A DNA stretch of 64,000 nt, taken from positions 310,001 through 374,000 of the forward strand of contig JAHBWZ010000002.1 of NCBI GenBank assembly GCA_019636755.1, read 5' to 3'. The notes beneath the pieces were generated by a model, which made no database searches, was not told the DNA's origin, and saw only the letters and a list, made by a program, of their open reading frames with translations. Shown here piece by piece: positions 17,506 through 26,431 of this stretch (its first letter is position 1; each line of letters begins with the position of its first letter). The position numbers and the translations under genes were made by a program. Source of the DNA: Phycisphaeraceae bacterium. GTDB lineage: Bacteria; Planctomycetota; Phycisphaerae; Phycisphaerales; SM1A02.

Positions 17506-19041
17506 GTGCTGAAGTGGATTCGACCCGTCTATGCGACACGCCGTCGGAGGTGGATCCTCTTCCTCGTCGTGGGGTTCTTCGTATTCACGCTCGCCAGCAT
17601 CGAGCTCACGAGCCGGAGCTGGTTCTGCAACTCGTGCCACATCATGAAGCCGTATTACCTCTCCTGGCAGAATGATCCGCACAGCGACGTCGCGTGCGTG
17701 AAGTGCCACATTCCCCCGGGCGGTGCGAACGTCATCCACGCCAAGCTCGACGGCCTTGCCCAGGTGGTCAGCGATGTCCTGAACCGGTCATCGACGAAGC
17801 CGAGCACCGCCGTCAGCGACTTCTCCTGCACACGCGCCGGCTGCCATGTCGCGTCCAGGCTGGGGAAGGCCCGCGACGGCGAACGGTCGTACCACTTCGA
17901 CCATGCCAGGCATCTTGACATGACCTACCTGGGCATCGCGGTGCACTGCTCGACCTGCCACTCATTCATCAAGGAGGGCTCGACGCACTTCGAGGTCAAT
18001 ACGAACGTCTGCATCACGTGCCACCTGATGGACGGGTATGCCGCAGAACTGGCGCAGGCGCCGGATCACGCGATGGCCATCAACTCCCGGAACGGCTCCG
18101 GGAACGGTGCCGGGAACGGTGCCGGGAACGGGCCCCGGCGCCTCATCGCCGGAGAGCAACAGGTGCTCGGCACCCGGAACGGCGTCGACCTGACGCGGCG
18201 CGCCCCGTCGTCATGCGACGCCTGCCACACGCCGCCGGAAGGCCAGTTCGAGCACAACGGCGTGCTCATCGACCATGCCAAGTACCTGTCGTACGACGCT
18301 GACTGCCGTTCATGCCACAAGGGCGTGACCGCGGCGCCTCCGCCCGTCGATGACTCGCGCTGCCTCAGTTGCCACACATTCGGTATGGAACGATCTCCGG
18401 CCACGACCGAGGAACTTCACCAGTTGCACGTCGAGGGCCGCCACAAGGTCGAGTGCTTCAACTGCCACGGCTCCATTCAGCACGGCACGATCGCCGAGGC
18501 CGCGATGCTCAACGAGTTCGACTGCCAGTCATGCCACACGGGACAGCACCAGGCACAGCGCTCGATGTACCTGCACGCGCCGGAGGTCGACGGGGTCCGG
18601 CTCGAGCGCCTCGCGGTGAGCCCGATGTTCCTCACGCACGTCCCGTGCACCGGATGCCACGTCACCATGGACGAGGTCCGCGTGCGGCCGGGCAGCGGCG
18701 CCCGAGTCGCCCGTGCGACGGCTGATTCATGCGACAGCTGCCACCGTCCCGGCCTCGGGCAGATGCAGGTCCCACTGTGGCAGCGCAACACGCGCGAACT
18801 CTACGACCAGGTCTCCAGGCTGCTCGACCAGGCCCGGTCGCACGCGGCAGACAGTGACGATCCGGAGACCGCGCAACTCATCGGTGACGCCCGGCAGCTC
18901 CTGGACATCGTCCGCCTGGACGGCAGCTGGGGCGTACACAACCCGCGCTATACGCAGTCGCTGCTGGAGCGGGCGCGGGTGAACGCGATGCGCGTGATCT
19001 CTGACGGGTCAGCACCGTCGCGCGGAGAGGTCTCACCGTGA
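17506..19041 (+). CDS. NapC/NirT-like dodecaheme cytochrome c
   Basis: A 511-residue membrane-anchored cytochrome. One transmembrane helix (about 16-36) is followed by SWFCNSCHIMKP, the first-haem signature of the NapC/NirT/NrfH quinol dehydrogenase family, and then a long haem-rich periplasmic part. I count 12 haem motifs: 11 CXXCH and one CX4CH (CTRAGCH). A Gly-Asn linker (NGAGNGAGNG) from 12-base repeats separates the NapC-like part from the distal haems. The architecture suggests that electrons are taken from menaquinol and passed along a periplasmic wire. No CXXCK motif is present, so it is not NrfA. GTG 17506 has GGAG nine bases upstream; a GTG at 17419 would lie within the sigma54 promoter. 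It overlaps the next gene by four bases. Confidence 0.9.
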   Translation: MLKWIRPVYATRRRRWILFLVVGFFVFTLASIELTSRSWFCNSCHIMKPYYLSWQNDPHSDVACVKCHIPPGGANVIHAKLDGLAQVVSDVLNRSSTKPSTAVSDFSCTRAGCHVASRLGKARDGERSYHFDHARHLDMTYLGIAVHCSTCHSFIKEGSTHFEVNTNVCITCHLMDGYAAELAQAPDHAMAINSRNGSGNGAGNGAGNGPRRLIAGEQQVLGTRNGVDLTRRAPSSCDACHTPPEGQFEHNGVLIDHAKYLSYDADCRSCHKGVTAAPPPVDDSRCLSCHTFGMERSPATTEELHQLHVEGRHKVECFNCHGSIQHGTIAEAAMLNEFDCQSCHTGQHQAQRSMYLHAPEVDGVRLERLAVSPMFLTHVPCTGCHVTMDEVRVRPGSGARVARATADSCDSCHRPGLGQMQVPLWQRNTRELYDQVSRLLDQARSHAADSDDPETAQLIGDARQLLDIVRLDGSWGVHNPRYTQSLLERARVNAMRVISDGSAPSRGEVSP

Positions 19042-20552
19042 AGCGCCTGGCCGTGCTCCTCTGCGGGTCCCTGTTGATCGCGCTGGTGTCGCTCGGGCTC
19101 GCGACGCCCCCGACGCAGCGCCCCACCACGCGCATGCCCGACTGCACCAGCGGAGGATGCCACGCCGACGTCACCCGGTTCCGGTTCCTGCATGCACCGG
19201 TGGCGGTGGATGCGTGCGAGGTCTGCCACGTCCACGACGATCCGGCACGGCACACCTTCAGGCTCATCGAACGGCACGGCGACGAGCCGATCTGCTCGTT
19301 CTGCCACATCGGCAAGAGCACGTTCGGCCGCGGAGACGGCTGGGCGGGACTGCATGTCCATGAGCCGGTCGCATCGGGCAACTGCCTTGCCTGCCACAAC
19401 CCGCACGGCTCCAACATGCGCAATCTCGTCAATGCCGATACCGTCAGTTCGCTCTGCTCGAGCTGCCACGACGGGAAAGTCGGCCAGGCGCACATGCATC
19501 CGCCCGTCGGCGAGAAGGAGTGCCTGAGCTGCCACCAGCCGCACTCCGGCCCGCACAGGAACCTGCTGCATGAACCCGGGCGCGACCTCTGCCTGGGCTG
19601 CCACGCGGACGTTCTGCCCGCACGGACGGACACGCGGTCACACCTGCCGGGTCACCGGACACCGGGGTCCGGACTGCACGCCGGAGCACGGATGGCGATC
19701 TGGGCAAGCGCCCTCCTCGCCCCGCACGTGCAGCCGGTCCGGGACGATCCGCGGACGCCCGCGGCCAGTTCCACCATCGTCCACGAGCCGCTCCTCGGCG
19801 CATGTTCCGAGTGTCACAACCCGCACGGCTCACCCTATCCGAGCATGCTCCAGAAGGACGTCAGGAACCTCTGCACCTCCTGCCACGCGGACATCGCGGT
19901 CCGTATGAACACCGCGACCGTTCATCACAGCGCGGTGCTGGATGACCGTTCCTGCATCAACTGTCATTCCCCGCATCACAGCCCGCACACGGCGCTGCTC
20001 AGCGATCAGCCCATCGCACTGTGTGCAGGCTGTCACAAGGACTCGCACAAGCGGCCCGATGGAACGATGGTCCAGGGCATGAGCGCGCTGTTCAAGGGCT
20101 CGCACCTGCACGGCCCGATCAACGACGGCCAGTGCTCCGGATGCCATGATGTGCACGGCGGAATGCGCCAGTCCCTGCTCACCGCGCCCTACTCCGGCGA
20201 ACTCTACCAGCCGTTCGCCGAGGAGAACTACGCGCTCTGCTTCACCTGCCATGACCCGGCCCTCGCGCGGGAGCCGCGCACGACGACGGCCACCCGGTTC
20301 CGCAACGGCGATCTGAACCTGCACTACCTGCACGTCACCGCACCCGACGAGTCCGGCCGGTCCTGCCGCTTCTGCCACGACACCCACGCCAGCGCGGCGC
20401 CCCGCCAGATGCGCGCAAGCGTGTCCTACGGACAGTGGGAACTGCCGATCCGGTTCGAGGCGACCGAGACCGGCGGCACCTGCGGCGCGGGATGTCACCG
20501 TGAACGTGACTACACGCGTGACCTGCTGAATGCCATCGGTCCGCGCAAGTGA
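19038..20552 (+). CDS. Secreted 15-haem cytochrome c
   Basis: A 504-residue exported cytochrome with a signal peptide (about 1-23). I count 15 haem motifs: 13 CXXCH, one CX4CH (CTSGGCH, first) and one CX3CH (CGAGCH, last). Repeats of the form CXXCHxPH (CHNPHG, CHQPHS, CHSPHH, CHDVHG) mark it as a doubled-CXXCH-type multiheme protein, often found in metal-reducing or otherwise electron-exporting bacteria. It starts with GTG overlapping the stop of the dodecaheme gene, so the two are translationally coupled under the sigma54 promoter. Periplasmic or outer-surface location is likely; the redox partner is inferred to be the beta-barrel conduit encoded convergently. Confidence 0.9.
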   Translation: MKRLAVLLCGSLLIALVSLGLATPPTQRPTTRMPDCTSGGCHADVTRFRFLHAPVAVDACEVCHVHDDPARHTFRLIERHGDEPICSFCHIGKSTFGRGDGWAGLHVHEPVASGNCLACHNPHGSNMRNLVNADTVSSLCSSCHDGKVGQAHMHPPVGEKECLSCHQPHSGPHRNLLHEPGRDLCLGCHADVLPARTDTRSHLPGHRTPGSGLHAGARMAIWASALLAPHVQPVRDDPRTPAASSTIVHEPLLGACSECHNPHGSPYPSMLQKDVRNLCTSCHADIAVRMNTATVHHSAVLDDRSCINCHSPHHSPHTALLSDQPIALCAGCHKDSHKRPDGTMVQGMSALFKGSHLHGPINDGQCSGCHDVHGGMRQSLLTAPYSGELYQPFAEENYALCFTCHDPALAREPRTTTATRFRNGDLNLHYLHVTAPDESGRSCRFCHDTHASAAPRQMRASVSYGQWELPIRFEATETGGTCGAGCHRERDYTRDLLNAIGPRK

Positions 20553-20751
20553 TCCCGACCGCCCGCAATCGCCGGCGGGCGCCCACGCGGGGACCGCGTG
20601 CATCGGCAGGACCACCGTCGCATGACGCGCCGGCCGCCGGCATGTCGCCACGGCCCCTTGGCGCGTCGCGACGCTGACTCGACGCGCGGCGGCCGCGACC
20701 GGATCTGGCCTCGGGGCTGGCCTCGGGGCTGGCCGGTCCCGCCGGCCGGCG

Positions 20752-22560
20752 TCAGTACTCCTTCGGCGAATGCGCGACGCCGTGGCAGGAGAGGAAGCAG
20801 GTTCCGGACCCGGGCCCGAGGTCTCGGTACTCCAGCCGACCGGTGACGGGGTCGGGGAAGACGATCGAGAGATCGAAGTTCATCAGGTACGCGTTGTGCG
20901 TCCTGCTTCCGCCGGCCGTTGAACTGACGCCGTGGGCGTCGTGGCAGGCGGAACACGGCGTCCGGCTGTCCACGACATGCAGCTCGTGGTACCGGAACGA
21001 GCGGTTGCCGAGAATCCCGTCGGCGCCGTCCCGCTCGTGACACGTGTAGCACAACGCGTAGGCCTGCGGACTCTCCATGGTGAGATCGGCGGTCTCGTAC
21101 CGTGCGATGAGCAGGCCGGGATAGTTCGATCCATGCACGCCATCAGGACCGCTGCCCCCGGCCTTGCGGCCGGTGTCGGACCCGTGACAGTCGCTGCAGT
21201 AGACCATGCGGCCGCCACGCCACTCGGGCTTGAGCGAAGGCACGTCCGCGGCGCCGCGCCCCGGGGAGTGGATCGGATGCGCGCTGGCCGCCGTCCGGCC
21301 GAAGACCATGCGCAGGTTGGGTTCCAGCACCTGGCGACTGATCGTCGGCGTCCGGATCACGTTCTCATCGGCATGGCACTTGAAGCAGACCTCGTACTCG
21401 TACCGGGCCGCGCTCAGCGGCGTGCCGGAAGCGCTGACGCCGCTGACCTTCCCGAGTGCTGCCTGGATGAACGGCGCCTGCTGGCTGCCGCTGCCCCCGA
21501 TCCTGCCGCTGAACCCTCCGGGATGCATCGTGTGGGGGTCGTGGCAGTCGGTGCAGGAGACGCCGGCATGACCTTCCCCGGCCGACCTCGGCGTGTTCCG
21601 CGCTGAACGGCTCCCACCCGGCATGGCGCTCTGGTTCCGGAGACCCACCTGCGCACCGTGCACGCTGATCCGGTTGAGTTCCGCGGCAATGTTCTGCGCG
21701 CTGCGGTGCATCCCGTCGTGGCAGGAGAGGCAGGTCGCATCCGCGTCGATGCCGCGCAGCAGGTGCGGCCCGCTCGGTGCCGAGTGCGGCTGATGGCAAC
21801 TCGCACAGTCGGTGTGGTCGGGAATCGTGGTCGTCGAGATCGTGTGACAGGACCGGCACATCGTCGAACTCTCGTTGCTCATGACCAGGAACTTGCCGTA
21901 CACGTTGTTGTGCGGGTCATGGCAGGTGATGCACTGCAGCTCCTGGTTGTGATCCAGCTTCATCGCCGGAGGCAGTGCGCGGGGATCGACGAGATTCCCG
22001 TTCTGGAGCGCGAGAGACGTGTCGTATCGGAACGAGACCGGGTGGTCGTCGGAGAGATCGGTCCCCAGGTTGGCGTGTCCCTGCGGCATGACGGTGACGC
22101 CGCCGAGCATGTGGATCGGATCGCTGCGCGACAGGACACTGCCGAGCGCGATCGTTCCATCGTGGCAGGAGAGGCAGAGCTTCGAGGAGCCGGTCGGCTG
22201 CCCCGGCCGCGCCACCATGGAACTGCTGGTGTACGGGGTATAGATCGCGGTCGACTCGGCGCGATTCCACAGCGCCTGTACGCGGGAACCGTGGTGCGGC
22301 GCGTGACAGAAGATGCAGACTTCCGGCTCGCTCGACGCGCGCACGCTCCCGGGGCCCCACGCCGAGAGGTTGTGCGGTGAGTTCACGACGCTCTCCACCT
22401 GTGCGACCGCGAGATTCGCGACCGTCGCCCCGATCGCGCAGACGGCGACCGGGAGAGACAGGATCATGATGCGGGTGCGTACCAGGCGTGCGCGCGAATC
22501 CGCGCGCGACGGTCGACCTGGACTCCGGAAACCCGTCCGCCGGGATGGCGTGTGCGTCAT
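20752..22560 (-). CDS. Secreted dodecaheme cytochrome c of the conduit operon
   Basis: A 602-residue cytochrome with an N-terminal signal/anchor (about 32-54). Twelve haem motifs are visible: 11 CXXCH and a final CX3CH (CFLSCH). Paired CXXCHxPH units (CHAPHH, CHDPHN, CHQPHS, CHDPHT, CHDAHG) place it in the doubled-CXXCH family. The last motif being CX3CH mirrors the 15-haem protein encoded on the other strand, and the two genes are convergent. Its start overlaps the stop of the upstream NHL lipoprotein by four bases. As the last gene of the operon with the beta-barrel, it may be the large haem wire that enters or caps the barrel. Confidence 0.88.
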   Translation of the reverse strand: MTHTPSRRTGFRSPGRPSRADSRARLVRTRIMILSLPVAVCAIGATVANLAVAQVESVVNSPHNLSAWGPGSVRASSEPEVCIFCHAPHHGSRVQALWNRAESTAIYTPYTSSSMVARPGQPTGSSKLCLSCHDGTIALGSVLSRSDPIHMLGGVTVMPQGHANLGTDLSDDHPVSFRYDTSLALQNGNLVDPRALPPAMKLDHNQELQCITCHDPHNNVYGKFLVMSNESSTMCRSCHTISTTTIPDHTDCASCHQPHSAPSGPHLLRGIDADATCLSCHDGMHRSAQNIAAELNRISVHGAQVGLRNQSAMPGGSRSARNTPRSAGEGHAGVSCTDCHDPHTMHPGGFSGRIGGSGSQQAPFIQAALGKVSGVSASGTPLSAARYEYEVCFKCHADENVIRTPTISRQVLEPNLRMVFGRTAASAHPIHSPGRGAADVPSLKPEWRGGRMVYCSDCHGSDTGRKAGGSGPDGVHGSNYPGLLIARYETADLTMESPQAYALCYTCHERDGADGILGNRSFRYHELHVVDSRTPCSACHDAHGVSSTAGGSRTHNAYLMNFDLSIVFPDPVTGRLEYRDLGPGSGTCFLSCHGVAHSPKEY

Positions 22561-23660
22561 GGTGCATCCTCCTGGGCGTGAGCACCGAGATACTGGAACA
22601 CCTGGGCGCGCCGATTGTACGTGTCGGCGACCCAGATCCGATCGTTCTGATCGACGTGCAGGCCCGCGGGCAGCCAGAACTGGCCCGGCCCGATGCCTTC
22701 CGCGCCGAACACCAGCAGCAGGCGCCCGATCGAGTCGAAGATCTGCACGACCTCGAAGTGCGCGTCGACGACATAGAGGTGGTCTTCGCTGTCCAGCGCC
22801 AGGCCCTTGGGCTGCGAGAAGCTCCCCGCCGTGTTGCCGCGCTCCCCGATCTGCCGGACGAAGTTCAGATCGGCGTCGAAGACCTGGACCCGGAAGTTGA
22901 GCGAGTCGCTGACGTACAGCCGACCCGTGCTGTCCACGGCCACGTCGGTCGGGAAGTTGAACTCCCCGGCTGAGTTGCCGCGCGTCCCCAGTCTCCGGAC
23001 CAGGCCTCCGCCGCGATCAAGCACGATGACCTGGTGCGCCGCGGCGTCCGCGACATAGATCCGGCCGCGCCGTGCATCCACGGCCAGGCCGCACGGCCGG
23101 ACCAGGTCCTCGGCGCCGATCTCGCCCAGCAGCGTGCCGCCGGCGTCGAACATGAAGATCGCCCCCCGCGCCGAATCGGCGACGTACAGGCGCTCGACCG
23201 GCGCGGGATGCCATGCGATGCCGATCGGCTGGATGAACCCGTCCCCGCCCCCGGCGGGCGGTCGCCACTGCTCGAAGCGGCGCGAGTCCAGGTCGAACAC
23301 GTGCACGACCCTGCTTCCGCTGTCGCAGATGAAGACGCGGCTCCCGCCATCTGAGGTGATCGCGTAGGGCGCGACCATCGCCATGACCGCGGACTCGCCG
23401 AAGAGGACCCGGCCGATCGCCTGGGTGATCGTCCGTCCCGGCCTGAGATCCCGGTCCGTCATCAGTGCGCCGACATACTCGATGCGTGCCTGGTCCGGCG
23501 GCGCCGGCCAGCGCAGCGGGTTCTCCAGCGGTGGAAACACGGGACCCGTCGGCCGCGCACAGCCGGTCGGAACCGTCGCGGCGAGGACCGCGATGAGGGC
23601 GAGGCTGCAGGCGCCTCCGCCTCCCGGCCGTCCTCCGTCCGATGCCCGTTCGACGCTCAC
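22557..23660 (-). CDS. NHL-repeat beta-propeller lipoprotein
   Basis: A 367-residue exported protein with a lipobox-like cysteine after the hydrophobic segment (ATVPTGCARP). Six NHL-type blades of about 45 residues follow, recognisable by repeats such as FNFPTDVAVDSTGRLYVSDSLNFRVQVF. NHL propellers bind protein or polymer partners and are frequent next to multiheme cytochromes and outer-membrane barrels in Geobacter-like and planctomycete genomes. The gene begins with GTG directly at the barrel stop codon and overlaps the dodecaheme gene, so it belongs to one transcription unit. A scaffolding role at the outer membrane is inferred. A second propeller is encoded at 26428-27729. Confidence 0.85.
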   Translation of the reverse strand: MSVERASDGGRPGGGGACSLALIAVLAATVPTGCARPTGPVFPPLENPLRWPAPPDQARIEYVGALMTDRDLRPGRTITQAIGRVLFGESAVMAMVAPYAITSDGGSRVFICDSGSRVVHVFDLDSRRFEQWRPPAGGGDGFIQPIGIAWHPAPVERLYVADSARGAIFMFDAGGTLLGEIGAEDLVRPCGLAVDARRGRIYVADAAAHQVIVLDRGGGLVRRLGTRGNSAGEFNFPTDVAVDSTGRLYVSDSLNFRVQVFDADLNFVRQIGERGNTAGSFSQPKGLALDSEDHLYVVDAHFEVVQIFDSIGRLLLVFGAEGIGPGQFWLPAGLHVDQNDRIWVADTYNRRAQVFQYLGAHAQEDAP

Positions 23661-25718
23661 TCAGAACTCCCTTCGCAGGCCCACGAACAGGTCGTGAAAA
23701 CGTGAATTGCCGAGGTCACTGTCGAGCCAGGTGTTGCGGAGCGATGCATGGACGGTCGTCTGCCGATAGCGCCAGTTGAGTTCCAGGCGCTGCTCGAACC
23801 CCTGGACATCGAACAGCGCGTTGTCCCGCTCGTCGCGCCAGCGTACCTCGACGCCCATGTGCAGCCGGTCGGTGAGCTGCTGGTTCCAGCGGGCACTGAC
23901 CGTCAGGATCGTCGTCCGGATGTCGTCCTGGTAGCGATCCAGATCGAGCCAGGTACCGGTGAGCACCACCGAACTGTCCCGTCCGAACGGCCGGGAGTAG
24001 CGGCCCTCGAGGCGCGTCGATCGCACGGGCGAGATCGTGCTCTCACGGTGCGTCCGCTCGGCCAGGAACGTCAGCGAGCCGATGCTGTAGTCCGCGCCGT
24101 AGACGATCTCGCGGATGTCCGCCGGAGGGAGGAATCGATCCGTGGGCTCCTCGGAGCGCCATTGATCCTGCTGGAAGTACCGTCCATACACCCCGAGACC
24201 GCGCAGCGGGCCGTCCTCGAAGTCATACCGCACCGTGTACCGCATGCTCAGCGTATCGGTCGTCTGGCCCGGATCGGGCCCGAACCGGTAGCTGAGAAGC
24301 ACGGTCGCGCCATCCGGGATGTTCCCGCCGATGGCGCGCCTGATCTCGACCTGCTCCACGAAGTCGAGCACGAAGTAGTCGAGTCCCTCCGAGTAGGTGA
24401 AGGTGCCGGCGGCGTTGGTCATCACGATCGATCCGACGTCGATCCTTCGTCGCTGGATCACGATGATGCCGGCTCCGGAGAACGTGTGTGGCTCGTTGAC
24501 GATCTGCAGCGATCCGTTGCGATCGCTGTCCTCCCGGTGGCTGTAGCGGAAGGATGCACCGGCGTTCAGCCGGCCGTATGGAACCTTCTTCGTGTACTGG
24601 AAGTCGATATCGCCGAAGCCCTCGGCGCTGGAGAAGCCCGGAGTCTCCAGTCGCAGGTGGCTCGCACCGACATTGCCGGTGGTGACCAGCGACTCGAAGA
24701 GCCGGTGCTGAAAGCCGGCCTGGCCACGATGAAGACGCTGATCAACACCCGGTCTCCGGACCCAGTCGAACGTGTAGTCGTAGCGCGTTTCGAAGTCCGG
24801 ATCATGCCGCATGCGGAGCAGTTCGAAGAGGCGGAGGCGGCGCGTATCCGTGAATCCGCTCTCGTCGAACAGGTACAGCTGCGACCGAAGTGAATGCTCG
24901 GCGTTCTCGCCGAAGTCCAGATTGTGCAGGAGGAGGGCGTCGTGCCTCTGGTATGACCGTGACGGGACACCGGCGCCGCTCTGCGCGATGTCATCGAACG
25001 TGTAATCGAGGGAGAGCAGCTGGCGCGGACCGATCTGCGCTCGATTGTGGAACTGCACCGTGTCCTGCACCATCCTGTTGTCGAAGGTGCCGCTGTCCGA
25101 TCGCATGTCGATGTCGCGATGGAAGTACTGGATGTTCCCCGGATACAGCTCATGACGCCAGTCGATCCGGATGCCATGCTCCGTGGTCGTCGAGTCGAAC
25201 GACTCGCTGAACGGGCGCGACACGACGGCGTCCGTCCGTCGTGAGTACACCGTGGCCGGCAGATCCGATTCCTTCAGAACGCGACCCACGAAGTCGTACT
25301 CGGTGATGAACTCCAGGTCCCATGCGCGGCGGCCGACGCCGAGCGGCTCCTGGATCGCCTGTGTCTGGGTCAGCGCGAACCGCGAGAGCGCGTCCGTGTC
25401 GGAGTACCGCTGTGTCGGCGTGAATCGACCCAGGAGGTCGAATTCGAACAGGTTCGGATGGCCCGCGTATCCCTTCGTCGACAGTTCGACCAGTTCCCGC
25501 AGTTCGAGCGTCCTGCTGCTCGCCGAAGCGTCTCGACGGCGCTCCGACTCGTCCCGGTAGCGCAGCGACAGTTCAAGAGAGGCGCGGAAGTCCGTGAACC
25601 GGAGTCCCTCCAGTTGATCCTCGTCCCCGACGACGACCGGATCCCCGACCTGCCCGAGCGCGGGACCGCTGAGCATCATGGCCGTGACTCCGGCGATTGG
25701 GAGGATCCTGGACAGCAT
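23661..25718 (-). CDS. Large outer-membrane beta-barrel of a putative porin-cytochrome conduit
   Basis: A 685-residue exported protein with a signal peptide ending near ALGQ (about residue 22). Nearly the whole chain consists of alternating hydrophobic and polar residues separated by charged loops, many strands ending in aromatics, and the final residues GLRREF fit the C-terminal recognition signal of outer-membrane barrels. I saw no cysteine. The size is close to MtrB/PioB-type barrels (about 700), which hold a multiheme cytochrome inside the pore. Sequence identity to MtrB cannot be claimed by eye, but the neighbours (5- and 12-haem cytochromes, two propeller lipoproteins) make a porin-cytochrome conduit the best reading. 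A plain porin is the alternative. Confidence 0.8.
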   Translation of the reverse strand: MLSRILPIAGVTAMMLSGPALGQVGDPVVVGDEDQLEGLRFTDFRASLELSLRYRDESERRRDASASSRTLELRELVELSTKGYAGHPNLFEFDLLGRFTPTQRYSDTDALSRFALTQTQAIQEPLGVGRRAWDLEFITEYDFVGRVLKESDLPATVYSRRTDAVVSRPFSESFDSTTTEHGIRIDWRHELYPGNIQYFHRDIDMRSDSGTFDNRMVQDTVQFHNRAQIGPRQLLSLDYTFDDIAQSGAGVPSRSYQRHDALLLHNLDFGENAEHSLRSQLYLFDESGFTDTRRLRLFELLRMRHDPDFETRYDYTFDWVRRPGVDQRLHRGQAGFQHRLFESLVTTGNVGASHLRLETPGFSSAEGFGDIDFQYTKKVPYGRLNAGASFRYSHREDSDRNGSLQIVNEPHTFSGAGIIVIQRRRIDVGSIVMTNAAGTFTYSEGLDYFVLDFVEQVEIRRAIGGNIPDGATVLLSYRFGPDPGQTTDTLSMRYTVRYDFEDGPLRGLGVYGRYFQQDQWRSEEPTDRFLPPADIREIVYGADYSIGSLTFLAERTHRESTISPVRSTRLEGRYSRPFGRDSSVVLTGTWLDLDRYQDDIRTTILTVSARWNQQLTDRLHMGVEVRWRDERDNALFDVQGFEQRLELNWRYRQTTVHASLRNTWLDSDLGNSRFHDLFVGLRREF

Positions 25719-25774
25719 GGACTGGATCCGTTCATCAGGCAGGGACCCGTGGTGAACGGTGGCCTTGGAACTCT

Positions 25775-26431
25775 CTACCTGTCTGCATCTCCGGTCCCGG
25801 GTCCGTGCGCCCGCAGGTAGGCGCGGCGCTCCCCGCCGTGCCCGGAGTGGCAGTCGAGACAGTCACGCGCCGGATCGCGATGCTCGACGATCTCCGTGCG
25901 CCTGCGGCCGAGACTCGTGCTGTGGCATTGCTGGCAGAGCTGCTGGGAGGGCACCCGAAGCAGGCGTGCAATGGTCGACTCGTGCGGGGCGTGGCACCAG
26001 ACGCAGGCGTCGGCGACGACCGGGCCGTGCATGTACCGGTGCTCGCTCCTGACTCCTTCATGGCACTTGAGGCAGACGGTCGGCTCGACCTGGGTCAGCA
26101 TCCGGCCCGCTCCGCCCGAGTGGCAGTCGCCGCACTGGCCCTGCGCGTAGGGCGCATGCGCGAAGATCTCCCCGCCGGTGCGACGGGCAAGCGCCAGCGC
26201 ATCCTCGCTCTGCCTGAGCAGCGCCGGATCCGGAACACCGTCGAAGAACATGCTCAGCAGCGCGTAGTGCCGCTCGACGCTGCAGCTTCCCCACAGCACA
26301 ACGGCGCCGACACCTGCGACCAGCAGCGCCAGGCGCCGCCTCGGCGGCCGCGCCCCCGCAGGCCGCGCGACAGATGCCGCGGGGGGCGCCGGCAGTTGTG
26401 CTCCGCCCCGCTCTGGCAGCGTGCCGTTCAT
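25775..26431 (-). CDS. Pentaheme cytochrome c, membrane-anchored or lipoprotein
   Basis: A 218-residue cytochrome with an N-terminal hydrophobic segment followed by GSCSVE, a possible lipobox. Five CXXCH sites are present: CGDCH, CLKCH, CVWCH, CQQCH and CLDCH. Between anchor and haems is HYALLSMFFDGVPDP, a motif I associate with cytochromes of the same general type in other bacteria with outer-membrane conduits. Its start overlaps the stop of the upstream NHL lipoprotein by four bases, and the barrel gene follows after 56 bases. It probably carries electrons between periplasmic cytochromes and the barrel. Confidence 0.87.
   Translation of the reverse strand: MNGTLPERGGAQLPAPPAASVARPAGARPPRRRLALLVAGVGAVVLWGSCSVERHYALLSMFFDGVPDPALLRQSEDALALARRTGGEIFAHAPYAQGQCGDCHSGGAGRMLTQVEPTVCLKCHEGVRSEHRYMHGPVVADACVWCHAPHESTIARLLRVPSQQLCQQCHSTSLGRRRTEIVEHRDPARDCLDCHSGHGGERRAYLRAHGPGTGDADR

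Noticed and set aside
18085-18135. Tandem GGGAACGGTGCC units considered as a regulatory array
   Set aside because: They lie in frame in the cytochrome gene and encode a simple Gly-Asn linker.
17506-20552. Possible nitrite reductase NrfHA or hydroxylamine oxidoreductase pair
   Set aside because: No CXXCK catalytic haem motif and no eight-haem protein were found; haem counts are 12 and 15.
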